64,000 nt of DNA from an uncultured Latescibacterota bacterium (GCA_958295785.1 OY282377.1:1998394-2062393); one strand, 5' to 3'. Shown: positions 14,295 to 22,980, counted from the first letter of the stretch. Program-made: numbers and translations. The notes: a model not told the origin generated them from the sequence alone.

Positions 14295-16433
14295 ATGAAA
14301 CGCGATGCGAAAAAAATTGTCATACCCGGCGTAAAGGGCGAGGTGTGTATCAGACGCATGGCGCACGGGTTTCCGCATATCGCGGCGCGGGATGAACGGG
14401 ATCGGTATTACGGCTTGGGGTATGCACACGGGCGAGACAGGCAAATGCACATGGGCTTGCTCAAGCTCATCGGACAGGGGCGAGCGTCCGCGCATCTGAA
14501 AGCGAGTGATCCATTGATCGCGTCAGATCGGTTTATGCGCTGGCTCGATTTGGCCGGCGACGCGGCAGAGGAAGCGCGACGCGTATCGGCGGCTGTGAAA
14601 GCGGTATTGGATGCGTATTGCAAAGGCGTCAACGATGCGGTTCGCGCCACCGGGACGCCGTTTGAATTTGTGCTGATGGGGTATCGCCCCGACGAGTGGA
14701 CCGCGGCCGATGTCTTGTTGATGATCAAATTGATCGGTTTTGCGGGGCTGTCGCAAAGCCAGGGCGAGATGGAAAAATTGATCGTTCAGTTGATTCAACA
14801 AGGCGTGGACATCGCGTGGTTAAAGGAACTCTTTCCCGCGATTCGGGAAGAGGTATCCGACTCATTCATCGACACGATAAAAAAAGTGCGTCTCGCGCGC
14901 CCGATCATCCCGGCCTCTGCGATGTGGCGCGAGGTGTTGCCCAATTTCTCGGCGAGCAACAATTGGGCCGTGCGCCCGCAAAAAACCGCGTCTGGGAGCG
15001 CGATGTTGTGCGGGGATCCGCATCTGGCGCTGCAATTGCCTTCGATATGGTATCCGGCCGCGATGGCTGGCGACGAGGATTATTTGATGGGCGCGACCCT
15101 GCCGGGATTGCCCGTCGTGGCAATGGGGCGGACGCGCCGATTGGCGTGGGCCGCAACTTATGGCACCGCGGATGTGTGCGATTATTTTGTCGAGGAAGTG
15201 AAAGATGGGAAATACAGATGCGGCGATCAGTGGATGCCCCTGCGCGTGCGCGAGGAGATCATCCGCCCCAAAAACCGAGCGGCCATAAAACTTCGCGTTT
15301 GCAAAACAGAGCGCGGTTTGCTCGAAGGCGAAGTCCAAGCGGATGGGTATTATCTCGCCTATGCGTGGACCGGCAAGCAAGTAAAAGGGACGGGCGCGGA
15401 TTCGCTGGATCGCATTTTGCGGATCGTGAAAGCGGCGGGCGCGGAAGAAGCGCGAGATGAGTTTGCAGGGCTGGCGTTCGCGCCGTTTAATTGGGTGTTT
15501 GCAGACGAGGCGGGGAATATCGGCTATCAACTGGGCGGATTGGTGCCCAAACAACCCGCAGGCACGTCGGGGTTGTTGCCGTATTTGGGGTGGGATGAAA
15601 AGTGGGATGGGATGATCGATCCGAAATTGTACCCCCGTGCGTTCAATCCCGAATGTGGCTTTCTCGTGACGGCAAATCAGGATCTCAATCACTTGGGACA
15701 GGTCGCGCCGATGAAATTGCCGATATCACCTTATCGCGCGGATCGCATCCGCGCCCTGTTGCGGGAAAAGGACGACCTGACTGTGGGCGATATGAAGCGG
15801 ATTCAATACGACCGCTATGCGCGTCAGGCCGAGGCGTTTATGGACATCATACGCCCGTTATTGCCCAAATCGAAAAATGGGGATATTTTGCGGGATTGGG
15901 ATTTGCGTTACGATGCGGACTCGCTGGGCGCGACACTTTTTGAGCGCGTTTATCGAGAGCTCGTTTTGCTCGTTTTTGGGGAACGCGGTTTGGGCCGCGA
16001 GGTCATCGCGCATGTGATAGACGAGACGATGCTGTTCAATATTCTGCACGGCTATTTTGATCGCATGCTCTTGCGCGAGGCGAAGGCCCTGTATCAAACG
16101 GCGATAGAACGGGGGTTGCGGGAAAAAGCCATCCCGCACGGCGACACGCGCAAAATTTATGTCGAGCATCTGTTTTTTCGAGGCGAGCTACCGCGGTTTT
16201 TGGGATTTGATCGCGTGCTATCAAATATCGGCAGTCGGTCAACCGTATCGCAGGCGGGCATGTCCAATGCCGGCGCCCTTGCCCCGACATTTCGGATGAT
16301 TTGCGATTTTGCCGAAGACGTTCTCCACGCCAATGTCGCCGGCGGCGCGTCCGACCGGCGTTTTTCCAAATACTACGCATCGGGACTGAAGGCGTGGAAA
16401 CGGGGTGAGTACGAGGTTTTAGACCCTTTGTGA
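14295..16433 (+). CDS. Penicillin acylase family (Ntn-hydrolase) protein
   Basis: A 713-residue Ntn-hydrolase of the penicillin G acylase superfamily, which cleaves amides (beta-lactams, acyl-homoserine lactones or other N-acyl compounds). The alpha-chain mark is GFPHIAARDERDRYYGLGYAHGRDRQMHM (residues 17-45). The autocatalytic cleavage site precedes Ser221 in NFSASNNWAV, the expected N-terminal nucleophile of the beta-chain, followed by GDPHLALQLPSIWY. Further family segments are FAPFNWVFADEAGNIGYQLGG and GFLVTANQD. No signal peptide is visible at the chosen ATG (14295), unlike most periplasmic acylases. The substrate is not predictable. Confidence 0.88.
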   Translation: MKRDAKKIVIPGVKGEVCIRRMAHGFPHIAARDERDRYYGLGYAHGRDRQMHMGLLKLIGQGRASAHLKASDPLIASDRFMRWLDLAGDAAEEARRVSAAVKAVLDAYCKGVNDAVRATGTPFEFVLMGYRPDEWTAADVLLMIKLIGFAGLSQSQGEMEKLIVQLIQQGVDIAWLKELFPAIREEVSDSFIDTIKKVRLARPIIPASAMWREVLPNFSASNNWAVRPQKTASGSAMLCGDPHLALQLPSIWYPAAMAGDEDYLMGATLPGLPVVAMGRTRRLAWAATYGTADVCDYFVEEVKDGKYRCGDQWMPLRVREEIIRPKNRAAIKLRVCKTERGLLEGEVQADGYYLAYAWTGKQVKGTGADSLDRILRIVKAAGAEEARDEFAGLAFAPFNWVFADEAGNIGYQLGGLVPKQPAGTSGLLPYLGWDEKWDGMIDPKLYPRAFNPECGFLVTANQDLNHLGQVAPMKLPISPYRADRIRALLREKDDLTVGDMKRIQYDRYARQAEAFMDIIRPLLPKSKNGDILRDWDLRYDADSLGATLFERVYRELVLLVFGERGLGREVIAHVIDETMLFNILHGYFDRMLLREAKALYQTAIERGLREKAIPHGDTRKIYVEHLFFRGELPRFLGFDRVLSNIGSRSTVSQAGMSNAGALAPTFRMICDFAEDVLHANVAGGASDRRFSKYYASGLKAWKRGEYEVLDPL

Positions 16434-16681
16434 TCCCCTTCCGATCTTCCCGTCCCTGTGCGTCCTCTTCGCCTTCGTCCTCATCGGCATGTGTATCTGC
16501 ACCTCCCTCGGCCTCCGCCAAGTAGCGCGGTGATCCGGATACGAGGACGAAAAAATATGTGTGCGGCACTGCACGATTGATTATTTTGCGCGTACTTAGG
16601 GGTACGTTCCAAGACAACCACCCATTTCTTGAGCACCTCGCCTCATCTGCCATCTTTCCTACCTTGGTAAGGAGAATAACT

Positions 16682-17107
16682 ATGCAAGGAGAACAACCAT
16701 ACAGACCGGAATCGGAATCCGACGCCGATGCTGAAAGCGTCCAAATAGCGGAAAAAGTGCGTTTCTGGGAGGAACAGGACAAAATCAACCAAGAGCTTAT
16801 TCCTCGGGTTATTCGTCAGAACGAACTGTTAAGCCAGCATATCGCCGAGCACGACAACTTGCAGCAAATACTCAGCGATACCATCCAACAGGCCCTCGCC
16901 GAACAGGCCCAGCAGCACGAAGCCGCCTTAGATGTTGCCCAAAAACAACTCAACCGGACCCACGCCGAGATCACCCAAGAGGCTATGACCAAAGCCTTGG
17001 AGACCCTGCACCGAGAGGCACGCCAGACTCGAAACCGACTTACCGCAATCACCGTTATTAGTGTCGCCGTTGCCATCGCCGCACTAATGTTCGCCATTCT
17101 CGCTTAG
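16682..17107 (+). CDS. Coiled-coil protein with C-terminal transmembrane anchor
   Basis: A 141-residue protein of no recognised family. Residues 20-110 are rich in Glu, Gln, Ala and Leu with heptad-like spacing (NELLSQHIAEHDNLQQILSD, ALDVAQKQLNRTHAEITQE), indicating a coiled coil. Residues 117-141 are one hydrophobic helix (AITVISVAVAIAALMFAILA) at the very C-terminus, a tail-anchor layout with the coiled coil on the cytoplasmic side. ATG at 16682 follows TAAGGAGAATAAC. Its stop is 12 bases before the nuclease-like gene at 17120, implying an operon and joint function at the membrane. Codon use (ATA, CTA) differs from neighbouring GC-rich genes. Confidence 0.7.
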   Translation: MQGEQPYRPESESDADAESVQIAEKVRFWEEQDKINQELIPRVIRQNELLSQHIAEHDNLQQILSDTIQQALAEQAQQHEAALDVAQKQLNRTHAEITQEAMTKALETLHREARQTRNRLTAITVISVAVAIAALMFAILA

Positions 17108-17119
17108 GAATCGACCGCT

Positions 17120-18247
17120 ATGCCCATGCAGTCGCAAAACCTGTTGCCGGAGCTGCGGAAACTCCCCGGTCCGGAATCCGACCAACGCAAATCCTTTCGG
17201 GATATGATTGCTGACTTGCGAGGCATGGAGCGAGGGCTTTATGCAGCCGAAACTACGTCGGCGACCTCATTCGCAATGTGGGTTATTTTCGATAGCATCA
17301 ATGTGGACGATACTTTGGCTGAAGCCCACGAAATGGCCTTCGGCAACTACGAGGGCTCACTTCACGACCACTGGCAAGAAGTGTTACAAAGCGGTAAGGA
17401 AGCCTCCGATGGATTCCTCAATGCCCTCAAAGGCAAAGTAGCCGAATTTAATGCCGCTGAAATGCTGGAACAAAACGGCTACACAAATGTAGAGATCGCC
17501 GCGAATCCCATTCAGCCAGAATGGGACCTCAGTGCTATCTCCCCGGAAGGAGAGGAAGTTCTGTTCCAAGTCAAAACCGGAGCGGAGGGGTACGCCAGCG
17601 ACGTGATGGAAAGAATGGAAAATACCTCTGATATCGAATACTTGGTCAGTACCGAACTATACGACAAAATCGCCGACCAAAGCCCAGAACTCATTGACCA
17701 GATGGCCGATATAGGATACGATTACGAACTGGTGGAAGGCATAGAGGACGGTCTCGATACTCTCAGCGACAATATGGGCCTTGACCTACCCGATAGCATC
17801 GGAGAGATAGTCCCCTACGCCGGCGCAATTATGATGGGTGCTCGTCTGATGTACAACGTCATCAAAACCGAGAAGGAGTTCAGCACTGCTGACCGCACCA
17901 CTAAAAACAAGATGCAAGTCGTCCAAGCCCTTACCGTAATGTCCCGTTTCGGTATCTCAACCGTCCTTTCGACCGCCGGCGGATTTGGCGGGGGGGCTAT
18001 AGGTTCAATCATACCGGGTATTGGCAACCTGATAGGCGGCATCGCCGGCACAATAGGCGGAGCCGTCATGGGAATGTACCTGAACAAGCACCTCCAACCC
18101 CGTATGTTGAACCTCGGTCTGAGCATCACTGGACTCACCCACTCTGACCTCTTCTACTACAAGAACAAGCCCCATATTGATAGGGTAGCCTTGTCTTTCC
18201 GGCAAAATGCCGGTATGCTCGCCGCTGTTCCCTATTCCGCTCAATAA
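17120..18247 (+). CDS. Putative PD-(D/E)xK nuclease fused to glycine-zipper membrane domain
   Basis: A 375-residue protein of no named family known to me. Residues 105-155 have the layout of a PD-(D/E)xK (Mrr/Holliday-resolvase-like) nuclease: E109/E114 in a helix (AEFNAAEMLEQNGYTNV), D136 in EWDLSAI, and Q150-x-K152 in VLFQVKTG. Residues about 210-250 are acidic and helical. Residues 287-325 are a Gly-rich hydrophobic stretch (GFGGGAIGSIIPGIGNLIGG...) typical of glycine zippers in membrane-inserting or pore-forming proteins. The C-terminus is soluble. It follows the tail-anchored coiled-coil gene by 12 bases and is closed by a strong terminator. Membrane-localised DNA cleavage or a toxin/defence effector role is inference. 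Confidence 0.6.
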   Translation: MPMQSQNLLPELRKLPGPESDQRKSFRDMIADLRGMERGLYAAETTSATSFAMWVIFDSINVDDTLAEAHEMAFGNYEGSLHDHWQEVLQSGKEASDGFLNALKGKVAEFNAAEMLEQNGYTNVEIAANPIQPEWDLSAISPEGEEVLFQVKTGAEGYASDVMERMENTSDIEYLVSTELYDKIADQSPELIDQMADIGYDYELVEGIEDGLDTLSDNMGLDLPDSIGEIVPYAGAIMMGARLMYNVIKTEKEFSTADRTTKNKMQVVQALTVMSRFGISTVLSTAGGFGGGAIGSIIPGIGNLIGGIAGTIGGAVMGMYLNKHLQPRMLNLGLSITGLTHSDLFYYKNKPHIDRVALSFRQNAGMLAAVPYSAQ

Positions 18248-18279
18248 TCCGCATCGCGCAAGACAACCCTGAAAATGCA

Positions 18280-18310
18280 AAAGCCAGACGTATTGTCTGG
18301 CTTTTTGTTT
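18280..18310 (+). terminator. Rho-independent terminator after the nuclease/glycine-zipper gene
   Basis: A ten-base stem (AAAGCCAGAC / GTCTGGCTTT) with a four-base loop followed by a T-rich tract, 32 bases after the stop at 18247. Confidence 0.9.
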
Positions 18311-18430
18311 TAGAACGGTTCAGCTTAAAGTCTCTCTACCCTCCCCATCATATACACCGCCACGCGCCTCTGCAACCCAAAACGGCAACACGCAACTTAT
18401 CAATACCAATACCAATCCCGATATAATGAT

Positions 18431-18469
18431 GAGAGGCAGGATACGGACAAATAAAAATCAAATTGGTAT
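18431..18469 (+). repeat. Terminal fragment of the 350-bp interspersed element
   Basis: Carries the same end (GAGGCAGGATACGGACAAAT ... CAAATTGGTAT) as the full elements ending at 38407 and 59174. It overlaps the 3' end of the sulfatase gene. The rest of 18311-18430 shows nothing I can name. Confidence 0.8.
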
Positions 18470-19813
18470 TATGGGGTTGCTTCTCTCCTTGGCGCGGCGG
18501 TCAACTTCTTCGGGCGTGACGATGGCGTGGAGGTCCGCACGGAGGTCAGCGAGGATGTGGGCGCAGGAGGGATCCGCGGCGCGATTTTCAATTTCGTCGG
18601 GGTCGTTGGCAACGTTGAACAATTGATCGGGAAGGCCGACGTAGTGGATGTATTTCCAGTCGCCTTTTTTGATCATAAAGCCGCCGGTTGTGGATCCGAG
18701 GGTGTGGTATTCGCTGAAGATCGGTCGGTCGGGAAAGGCGTTGCCAAACACAGCGGGCAGAAGGCTAGTGCCGGGCAAGGGTGCGGGTGCTTGATCCGCG
18801 ATGTCGAGCAAGGTGGGAAGGAGATCGATGAGATTGGCGCCTGCGGAGACGCGCGGGTTGCCCGCGGCATGGGGATGGCGAATGATCATGGGCACGCGCA
18901 CCGCGTGTTCGTAAAAACATTGCTTTTGCCACACGCCGTGGTGCCCGGCCATTTCGCCGTGGTCGCTGACGTAGATGACGACCGTGTTGTCGCGCAAGGG
19001 CGAGTGATCGACAATGTCGAGCAGGCGACCGACGAGGTGATCCGCAAACGAGACGAGTCCGCAATAAGCCGCGGTGGCCGTGATGGAGATGGCGTCGTCC
19101 AAGGGGTCTTCGTTGCGTAGCCAATAGCGGAGTTGTCGGATGGCGGGGTGCTGACTTTCCCATGGTTCGGTGCGCGTGTGCGGCAAGGTGACGCGGTCGG
19201 GAGGGTAGCGGTCGAAGTATTCTCGCGGGCACAACAGGGGAAAGTGCGGGTTCATAAAGCCCGTGTACAGGAGGAAGGGGCGATCTGGGGATTGTGTGCG
19301 GGATTTGAGAAAGCGTTCAGCGAGATCCGCGGCTGTGAGGTCGTACGCGTTGTGCCAGTGGTCGCCCGGGCCGCATTCGGTGACGTGGCTGTTGCTGCCG
19401 CGCCGAGCATCTGGCGCACGAGAAGGAGCACGCCCGTGGCGCCATTTTTCCGCGTCGTCCAGGAGGCGTTTGCCAAAACCGTGCAGGCGTTCGGGGCCGA
19501 CAAAATGCGTGCGACCACAAAGGGCGGTCTCATAACCGGCGGCTTCGAGATAGCTGCCCACCGTGGGAATGGAACCGGGCAGGGACGAGCCATTGTCCCA
19601 GGTGCCGATTTGGTGGACGTATTGTCCGGTCATAAAAGACATGCGCGCCGGCACGCATATCGGGCATGCGGTGTACGCATTGTCAAATGTCGCGCCTTCA
19701 GACGCGAGGCGATCCAAGTGCGGCGTTTCAATATATGGATGACCGTAACAGCCGGTGACCGCGGGATCGTGCTCGTCGCTCATGATGAGCAAAATATTGG
19801 GGGGTTGGCTCAT
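18458..19813 (-). CDS. Sulfatase (arylsulfatase/choline-sulfatase-like)
   Basis: A 451-residue type I sulfatase of the alkaline phosphatase superfamily, hydrolysing sulfate esters. N-terminal metal site: PNILLIMSDEHD (D13). The formylglycine motif is C53-V-P-A-R within ACPICVPARMSFMTGQY, to be oxidised by an FGE/anaerobic maturase encoded elsewhere. VSDHGEMAGHHGVWQKQ holds the second metal site and a conserved catalytic region. No signal peptide, so cytoplasmic, as in choline-sulfatase-like enzymes. It is followed nine bases upstream in the operon by an isomerase gene, suggesting catabolism of a sulfated sugar (inference). Its last residues and stop come from the end of an interspersed repeat. 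Confidence 0.9.
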   Translation of the reverse strand: MSQPPNILLIMSDEHDPAVTGCYGHPYIETPHLDRLASEGATFDNAYTACPICVPARMSFMTGQYVHQIGTWDNGSSLPGSIPTVGSYLEAAGYETALCGRTHFVGPERLHGFGKRLLDDAEKWRHGRAPSRAPDARRGSNSHVTECGPGDHWHNAYDLTAADLAERFLKSRTQSPDRPFLLYTGFMNPHFPLLCPREYFDRYPPDRVTLPHTRTEPWESQHPAIRQLRYWLRNEDPLDDAISITATAAYCGLVSFADHLVGRLLDIVDHSPLRDNTVVIYVSDHGEMAGHHGVWQKQCFYEHAVRVPMIIRHPHAAGNPRVSAGANLIDLLPTLLDIADQAPAPLPGTSLLPAVFGNAFPDRPIFSEYHTLGSTTGGFMIKKGDWKYIHYVGLPDQLFNVANDPDEIENRAADPSCAHILADLRADLHAIVTPEEVDRRAKERSNPIIPI

Positions 19814-19822
19814 GATCGTCCC

Positions 19823-20659
19823 TTACGCGGCCTCGTATTGTGCCCGCATCGCGCTAAAAAAGCGCACGTCGATCCGTGCGAGGTCGATCACGGTTTCCAC
19901 CGGCTCGCCGCTGTATTCGCTGTGGAAACTCACCGGCCCTTCAAAGTTCAAGCGATCCAGCGTTTGCACCACTGCGGGCCAATCGCCAAAGCCCTGCCCC
20001 AAGCGCATGGTGCCGCCCGTGGGCGCGCCTTGAGTGGGTCGCCCCATGGGTCGTTGCCGAATCAAATCCTTAAATGCCAGCACCGAGAGGTAGTCGCGCA
20101 CGATGTCCAGTGCCATCTCGATAGGCTCGCCGCAGATCGACAAATGCCCCGGATCGGAAAAGACGCCGATGTGCGCGGGATCGAACCCCTTGACCACGTT
20201 CATGATCGCGCACGAATTGAGGCCCATTGACTTGCCCGAATGGTTGTGGACCACTGTTTTCACGCCGTATTTTGCCGACAATTTCTCAAAGCCCGCCATC
20301 CAGCCTCGGATTTCATCCAACTGATCCCAATAGTGTTTCTCGGGCGACCAGTGCCAGTAGCCCAGTTTGACATGCGCCACGCCGGCGTCGCCCAACGCGC
20401 CGTAATAACGCTCGGCATAGTCGATGTCTGGACGGCTAAAATCCCCGGGTGCTGTCACCAGCGGAATGCACAGGCCCGCCGCTTCAAACTGCTTGCCCGC
20501 ATCGGGCAGTGCCTTGGCGATATTTTCCGGATTCACCGGATACCCCGGGCGCACACACAAATCGGCCCCTTGCACCCCCACGGATTGGAGTGCCTCGATG
20601 ATTTCGGGAATGTCCATGCCCTCGAGGTGCTTGGTGAACATCATGTACGTGAGCTTCAT
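19823..20659 (-). CDS. Sugar phosphate isomerase/epimerase (TIM barrel, AP endonuclease 2 fold)
   Basis: A 278-residue xylose-isomerase-like TIM barrel. Features include MKLTYMMFTKHLEGMDIPEIIEAL at the start, metal-ligand candidates in KTVVHNHSG (about residue 140), GVFSDPGHLSICG, a strand ending AFKDLI, and a C-terminal Glu in PVSFHSEYSG. These enzymes isomerise or epimerise sugars or inositols with a divalent metal. The ATG at 20659 has AAAGGA upstream; an in-frame extension to 20704 is less likely. It lies just upstream of the sulfatase gene on the same strand (9-base gap), so the two are likely co-transcribed. Confidence 0.8.
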   Translation of the reverse strand: MKLTYMMFTKHLEGMDIPEIIEALQSVGVQGADLCVRPGYPVNPENIAKALPDAGKQFEAAGLCIPLVTAPGDFSRPDIDYAERYYGALGDAGVAHVKLGYWHWSPEKHYWDQLDEIRGWMAGFEKLSAKYGVKTVVHNHSGKSMGLNSCAIMNVVKGFDPAHIGVFSDPGHLSICGEPIEMALDIVRDYLSVLAFKDLIRQRPMGRPTQGAPTGGTMRLGQGFGDWPAVVQTLDRLNFEGPVSFHSEYSGEPVETVIDLARIDVRFFSAMRAQYEAA

Positions 20660-20706
20660 CTCGTATCCTTTCTTTGAATGTGGTGTTCTCATCTGCAAGC
20701 ACATGC

Positions 20707-20735
20707 AGAATACGCAATTGCGCGTTTAGAATCAA
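20707..20735 (-). promoter_or_regulatory. Possible promoter of the isomerase-sulfatase operon
   Basis: Minus strand TTGATT, 17 bases, TATTCT, with a GCAATTGC palindrome in the spacer, about 50 bases upstream of the isomerase ATG. It is back-to-back with the promoter at 20768. Confidence 0.4.
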
Positions 20736-20767
20736 TGGCGATGTGAAGGACGTCAAAAGATGAAATC

Positions 20768-20795
20768 TTGACAGCATGTGAAATATGTCTATATT
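20768..20795 (+). promoter_or_regulatory. Sigma70-like promoter of the small membrane protein/DUF6785 genes
   Basis: TTGACA (20768-20773), 16-base spacer, TATATT (20790-20795). The predicted transcript start lies only about 15 bases before the ATG at 20817. Confidence 0.6.
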
Positions 20796-20826
20796 GTCGT
20801 CAAATTGTTGTGAAAAATGACGACAA
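20794..20826. promoter_or_regulatory. Perfect 9-bp dyad (operator-like) over promoter and start codon
   Basis: TTGTCGTCA (20794-20802) and TGACGACAA (20818-20826) form perfect inverted arms separated by 15 bases. The left arm begins in the -10 box and the right arm covers the second and third bases of the ATG at 20817. It could be a repressor site or an RNA hairpin masking the start. Confidence 0.55.
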
Positions 20827-21017
20827 GAGAGTCAGCGGAACAGGCGCGGGACTTTGAGACCATGATTTTTGCACTCGTTCTCATCTACATCATCACACCC
20901 GCGCTTTTTGAATCCTACGTCCACTCGCTCACCCTTATGTTCTGCATTTTCTTCGCCTTCATCGGCGTGGCGCTCGGCCTCTACACCTTCAAAATTGCGG
21001 TTGTGCGTGTGCAATGA
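20817..21017 (+). CDS. Small two-helix membrane protein
   Basis: A 66-residue protein. After a short polar start (MTTRESAEQARDFE) two hydrophobic segments follow (MIFALVLIYIITPALF and LTLMFCIFFAFIGVALGLYTF) with a basic end. No family recognised. Support comes from the promoter immediately upstream and the DUF6785-like gene 13 bases downstream; there is no clear ribosome site, so it may be translated from a very short leader. It could be an accessory subunit of the downstream transporter-like protein, or a chance frame. Confidence 0.45.
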   Translation: MTTRESAEQARDFETMIFALVLIYIITPALFESYVHSLTLMFCIFFAFIGVALGLYTFKIAVVRVQ

Positions 21018-21030
21018 AAGGATTGGGCTT

Positions 21031-22980
21031 GTGACAAAGGTGACGCGCCGGTGCCTCGCGATTGGCCTGGGCATGGCGGCATGGGTCAATTTTTGGCCTG
21101 TGTACGCGAGTCTGGTGCTGCATTCCACCCGCGCCGACCACGCGCATTTGCCCGTGGCAATGCTCATTCCGTATTTGTTTTTGCTGGTGGGCAACGCTTT
21201 TTTGAAACGACATCGCCTGTCGTCGTCCGAACTGATGACGGTGTGTTGCATGGGCATGGTGGCTGCGTGCATGCAGGGGGAATGGCTGTCGAACTATTTT
21301 CTCGAAGCACTCACGATGCCGCGCTATTTCGCGTCCGCAGAGAACCGCTGGGACGAACTGTTGCTGCCGCATTTGCCGCGTTGGGCCGCGGTACATGACC
21401 GCTTTGCAGTGACGCATTTTTACGAGGGCCTGCCTCCGGGGCAGGCGTTTCCGTGGCGCGTATGGATCGCCCCGCTATTCTGGTGGGGCACTTTTTTGGG
21501 GGCCGTGCTGGGAATCAATCTCTGCCTGAGCGTGATTTTGCGAAAGCAGTGGATGGCACACGAGCGGCTGGCGTTTCCCATTGCCCACGCGCTTGAGGCA
21601 CTGACGGGCGTGGCGGGAATGCGCGGCACGCTTTTCGCCTTGGCGCGCTCGCGCTTTTTTCAGGTGGGATTTGCAGTCACCTTTCTGATTATTTGCTGGT
21701 TTATTCTCACTTGGTTTTATGTGGCTGTCCCGCCGCCGCCTATTTTGAGTGGGAATTTTGCGGCCAAATTGCTGCCACTCGGCCGGGGGTTTCCCCCTTT
21801 CGAGTTGCGGTTCAGCCTTCTGACACTGGTGTTTGGCTATTTCACAAATCTGGAGGTCCTGTTTTCAATTTGGTTTTTTCATGTGCTGAGCATTGTGCAG
21901 GCAGGGGTGTTCAATCGCTTTGGGCTGGAAGTGGGCAGTGTGGACCCTTGGGGTTCTTTTCACGCGGCGGTGGGGTGGCAGAGTTTTGGGGGGATGGTGG
22001 TCTTTGTCGGCTGGGGACTGTGGGTTGCGCGGGCGCATCTGAAAGGCGTTTTTCGCAAAGCGATTAGGGGCGATGACCGCGTAGATGATTCCGAAGAGTT
22101 GATGTCTTATCGAACCTGCGTGGGGATGCTGGCGATCTGCTCTGCTTATGTCTTGTTGTGGCTGAAAAGCGCGGGGATGTCTTGGGCACCCATTTTCGCA
22201 TTCTGGTTTGCCACGCAGATCTTGTATTTGGGATTGGCGCGGATCATGGTCGAGAGCGGCCTGGTTTTTTTGCGCGGCCCCATCACGGCACAGGCATTTA
22301 CATGGCATTTGTTTGGCGTTGTGGGCCTGGGGCCGCGCAGCGCGGTGATTTTGACATTGACCAATGCGTTTGCATGCGATGCAAAGACATTTGCGATGAC
22401 GCCTCTGGCACATGTGCCGAGATTGAGCATGGGCATAAACCGCAGGATTCGCAAAGTGCTCGCGCCTGGCGTACTGCTGGGGGCATTGGTCGGGGTTGCG
22501 ACAGCGGTGGGGGTTATTTTGTATTGCGGCTATTGTATTATGGGGAGTTACAATTTTGGAACCGTGAGTTTCCGAGGCATTGGCGCGCTGAATCTGGCGG
22601 GGTTTAACCGCCTCGCCGCTGCGCGCATTCAAGCGGGTACAATGGGCAGCAGTTGGGATCGCATCGGTTTTCTGGGGATAGGCGCCGCATTTACCGGGTT
22701 GTTGTTCTACTTGCGGTATCGGTTTCCGGGGTTTCCGCTCCATCCCATTGGGTTTGCGATTTCAGCTTCTGCACCGCTTCGCAATACAACGCTGACGATT
22801 TTTCTCGTTTGGGCATTGAAGTCCCTTGTTCTGCGGCTCGGTGGATTGGAGCACTATCGCAAGTTGGCGCCGCTTTTTTTGGGGATGATGGTGGCTTACT
22901 TGGCGGGCACGGCACTCGGTGTTATCGTGGATTGGATCTGGTTTCCCGGAAACGGGCACATGATACATGTCGCATGGTGA
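21031..22980 (+). CDS. DUF6785-like polytopic membrane protein (copy 1)
   Basis: A 649-residue integral membrane protein with roughly 12-14 helices. It shares a common plan with the proteins at 56757 and 59178: an early helix pair, the HLP/HPHL..W...D..A...FYEGLPPG segment (about residues 113-145), FPWRVWIAPLFWWG, VILRKQWMAHERLAFPIA, a WFFHVLSIVQAGVFNRFGLEVG region, and GLARIMVESGLVF.RGPIT.QAF. I associate this with DUF6785/DUF6784 proteins of Latescibacteria and Planctomycetes, whose function is unknown; transport is plausible. Start GTG at 21031 follows GAAAGGA. Confidence 0.7.
   Translation: MTKVTRRCLAIGLGMAAWVNFWPVYASLVLHSTRADHAHLPVAMLIPYLFLLVGNAFLKRHRLSSSELMTVCCMGMVAACMQGEWLSNYFLEALTMPRYFASAENRWDELLLPHLPRWAAVHDRFAVTHFYEGLPPGQAFPWRVWIAPLFWWGTFLGAVLGINLCLSVILRKQWMAHERLAFPIAHALEALTGVAGMRGTLFALARSRFFQVGFAVTFLIICWFILTWFYVAVPPPPILSGNFAAKLLPLGRGFPPFELRFSLLTLVFGYFTNLEVLFSIWFFHVLSIVQAGVFNRFGLEVGSVDPWGSFHAAVGWQSFGGMVVFVGWGLWVARAHLKGVFRKAIRGDDRVDDSEELMSYRTCVGMLAICSAYVLLWLKSAGMSWAPIFAFWFATQILYLGLARIMVESGLVFLRGPITAQAFTWHLFGVVGLGPRSAVILTLTNAFACDAKTFAMTPLAHVPRLSMGINRRIRKVLAPGVLLGALVGVATAVGVILYCGYCIMGSYNFGTVSFRGIGALNLAGFNRLAAARIQAGTMGSSWDRIGFLGIGAAFTGLLFYLRYRFPGFPLHPIGFAISASAPLRNTTLTIFLVWALKSLVLRLGGLEHYRKLAPLFLGMMVAYLAGTALGVIVDWIWFPGNGHMIHVAW

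Noticed and set aside
20869-21030. Upstream extension of the DUF6785-like protein to 20869
   Set aside because: The extension is Ser/Pro/Arg-rich and out of character; it overlaps the small hydrophobic frame, and GTG 21031 has GAAAGGA upstream.
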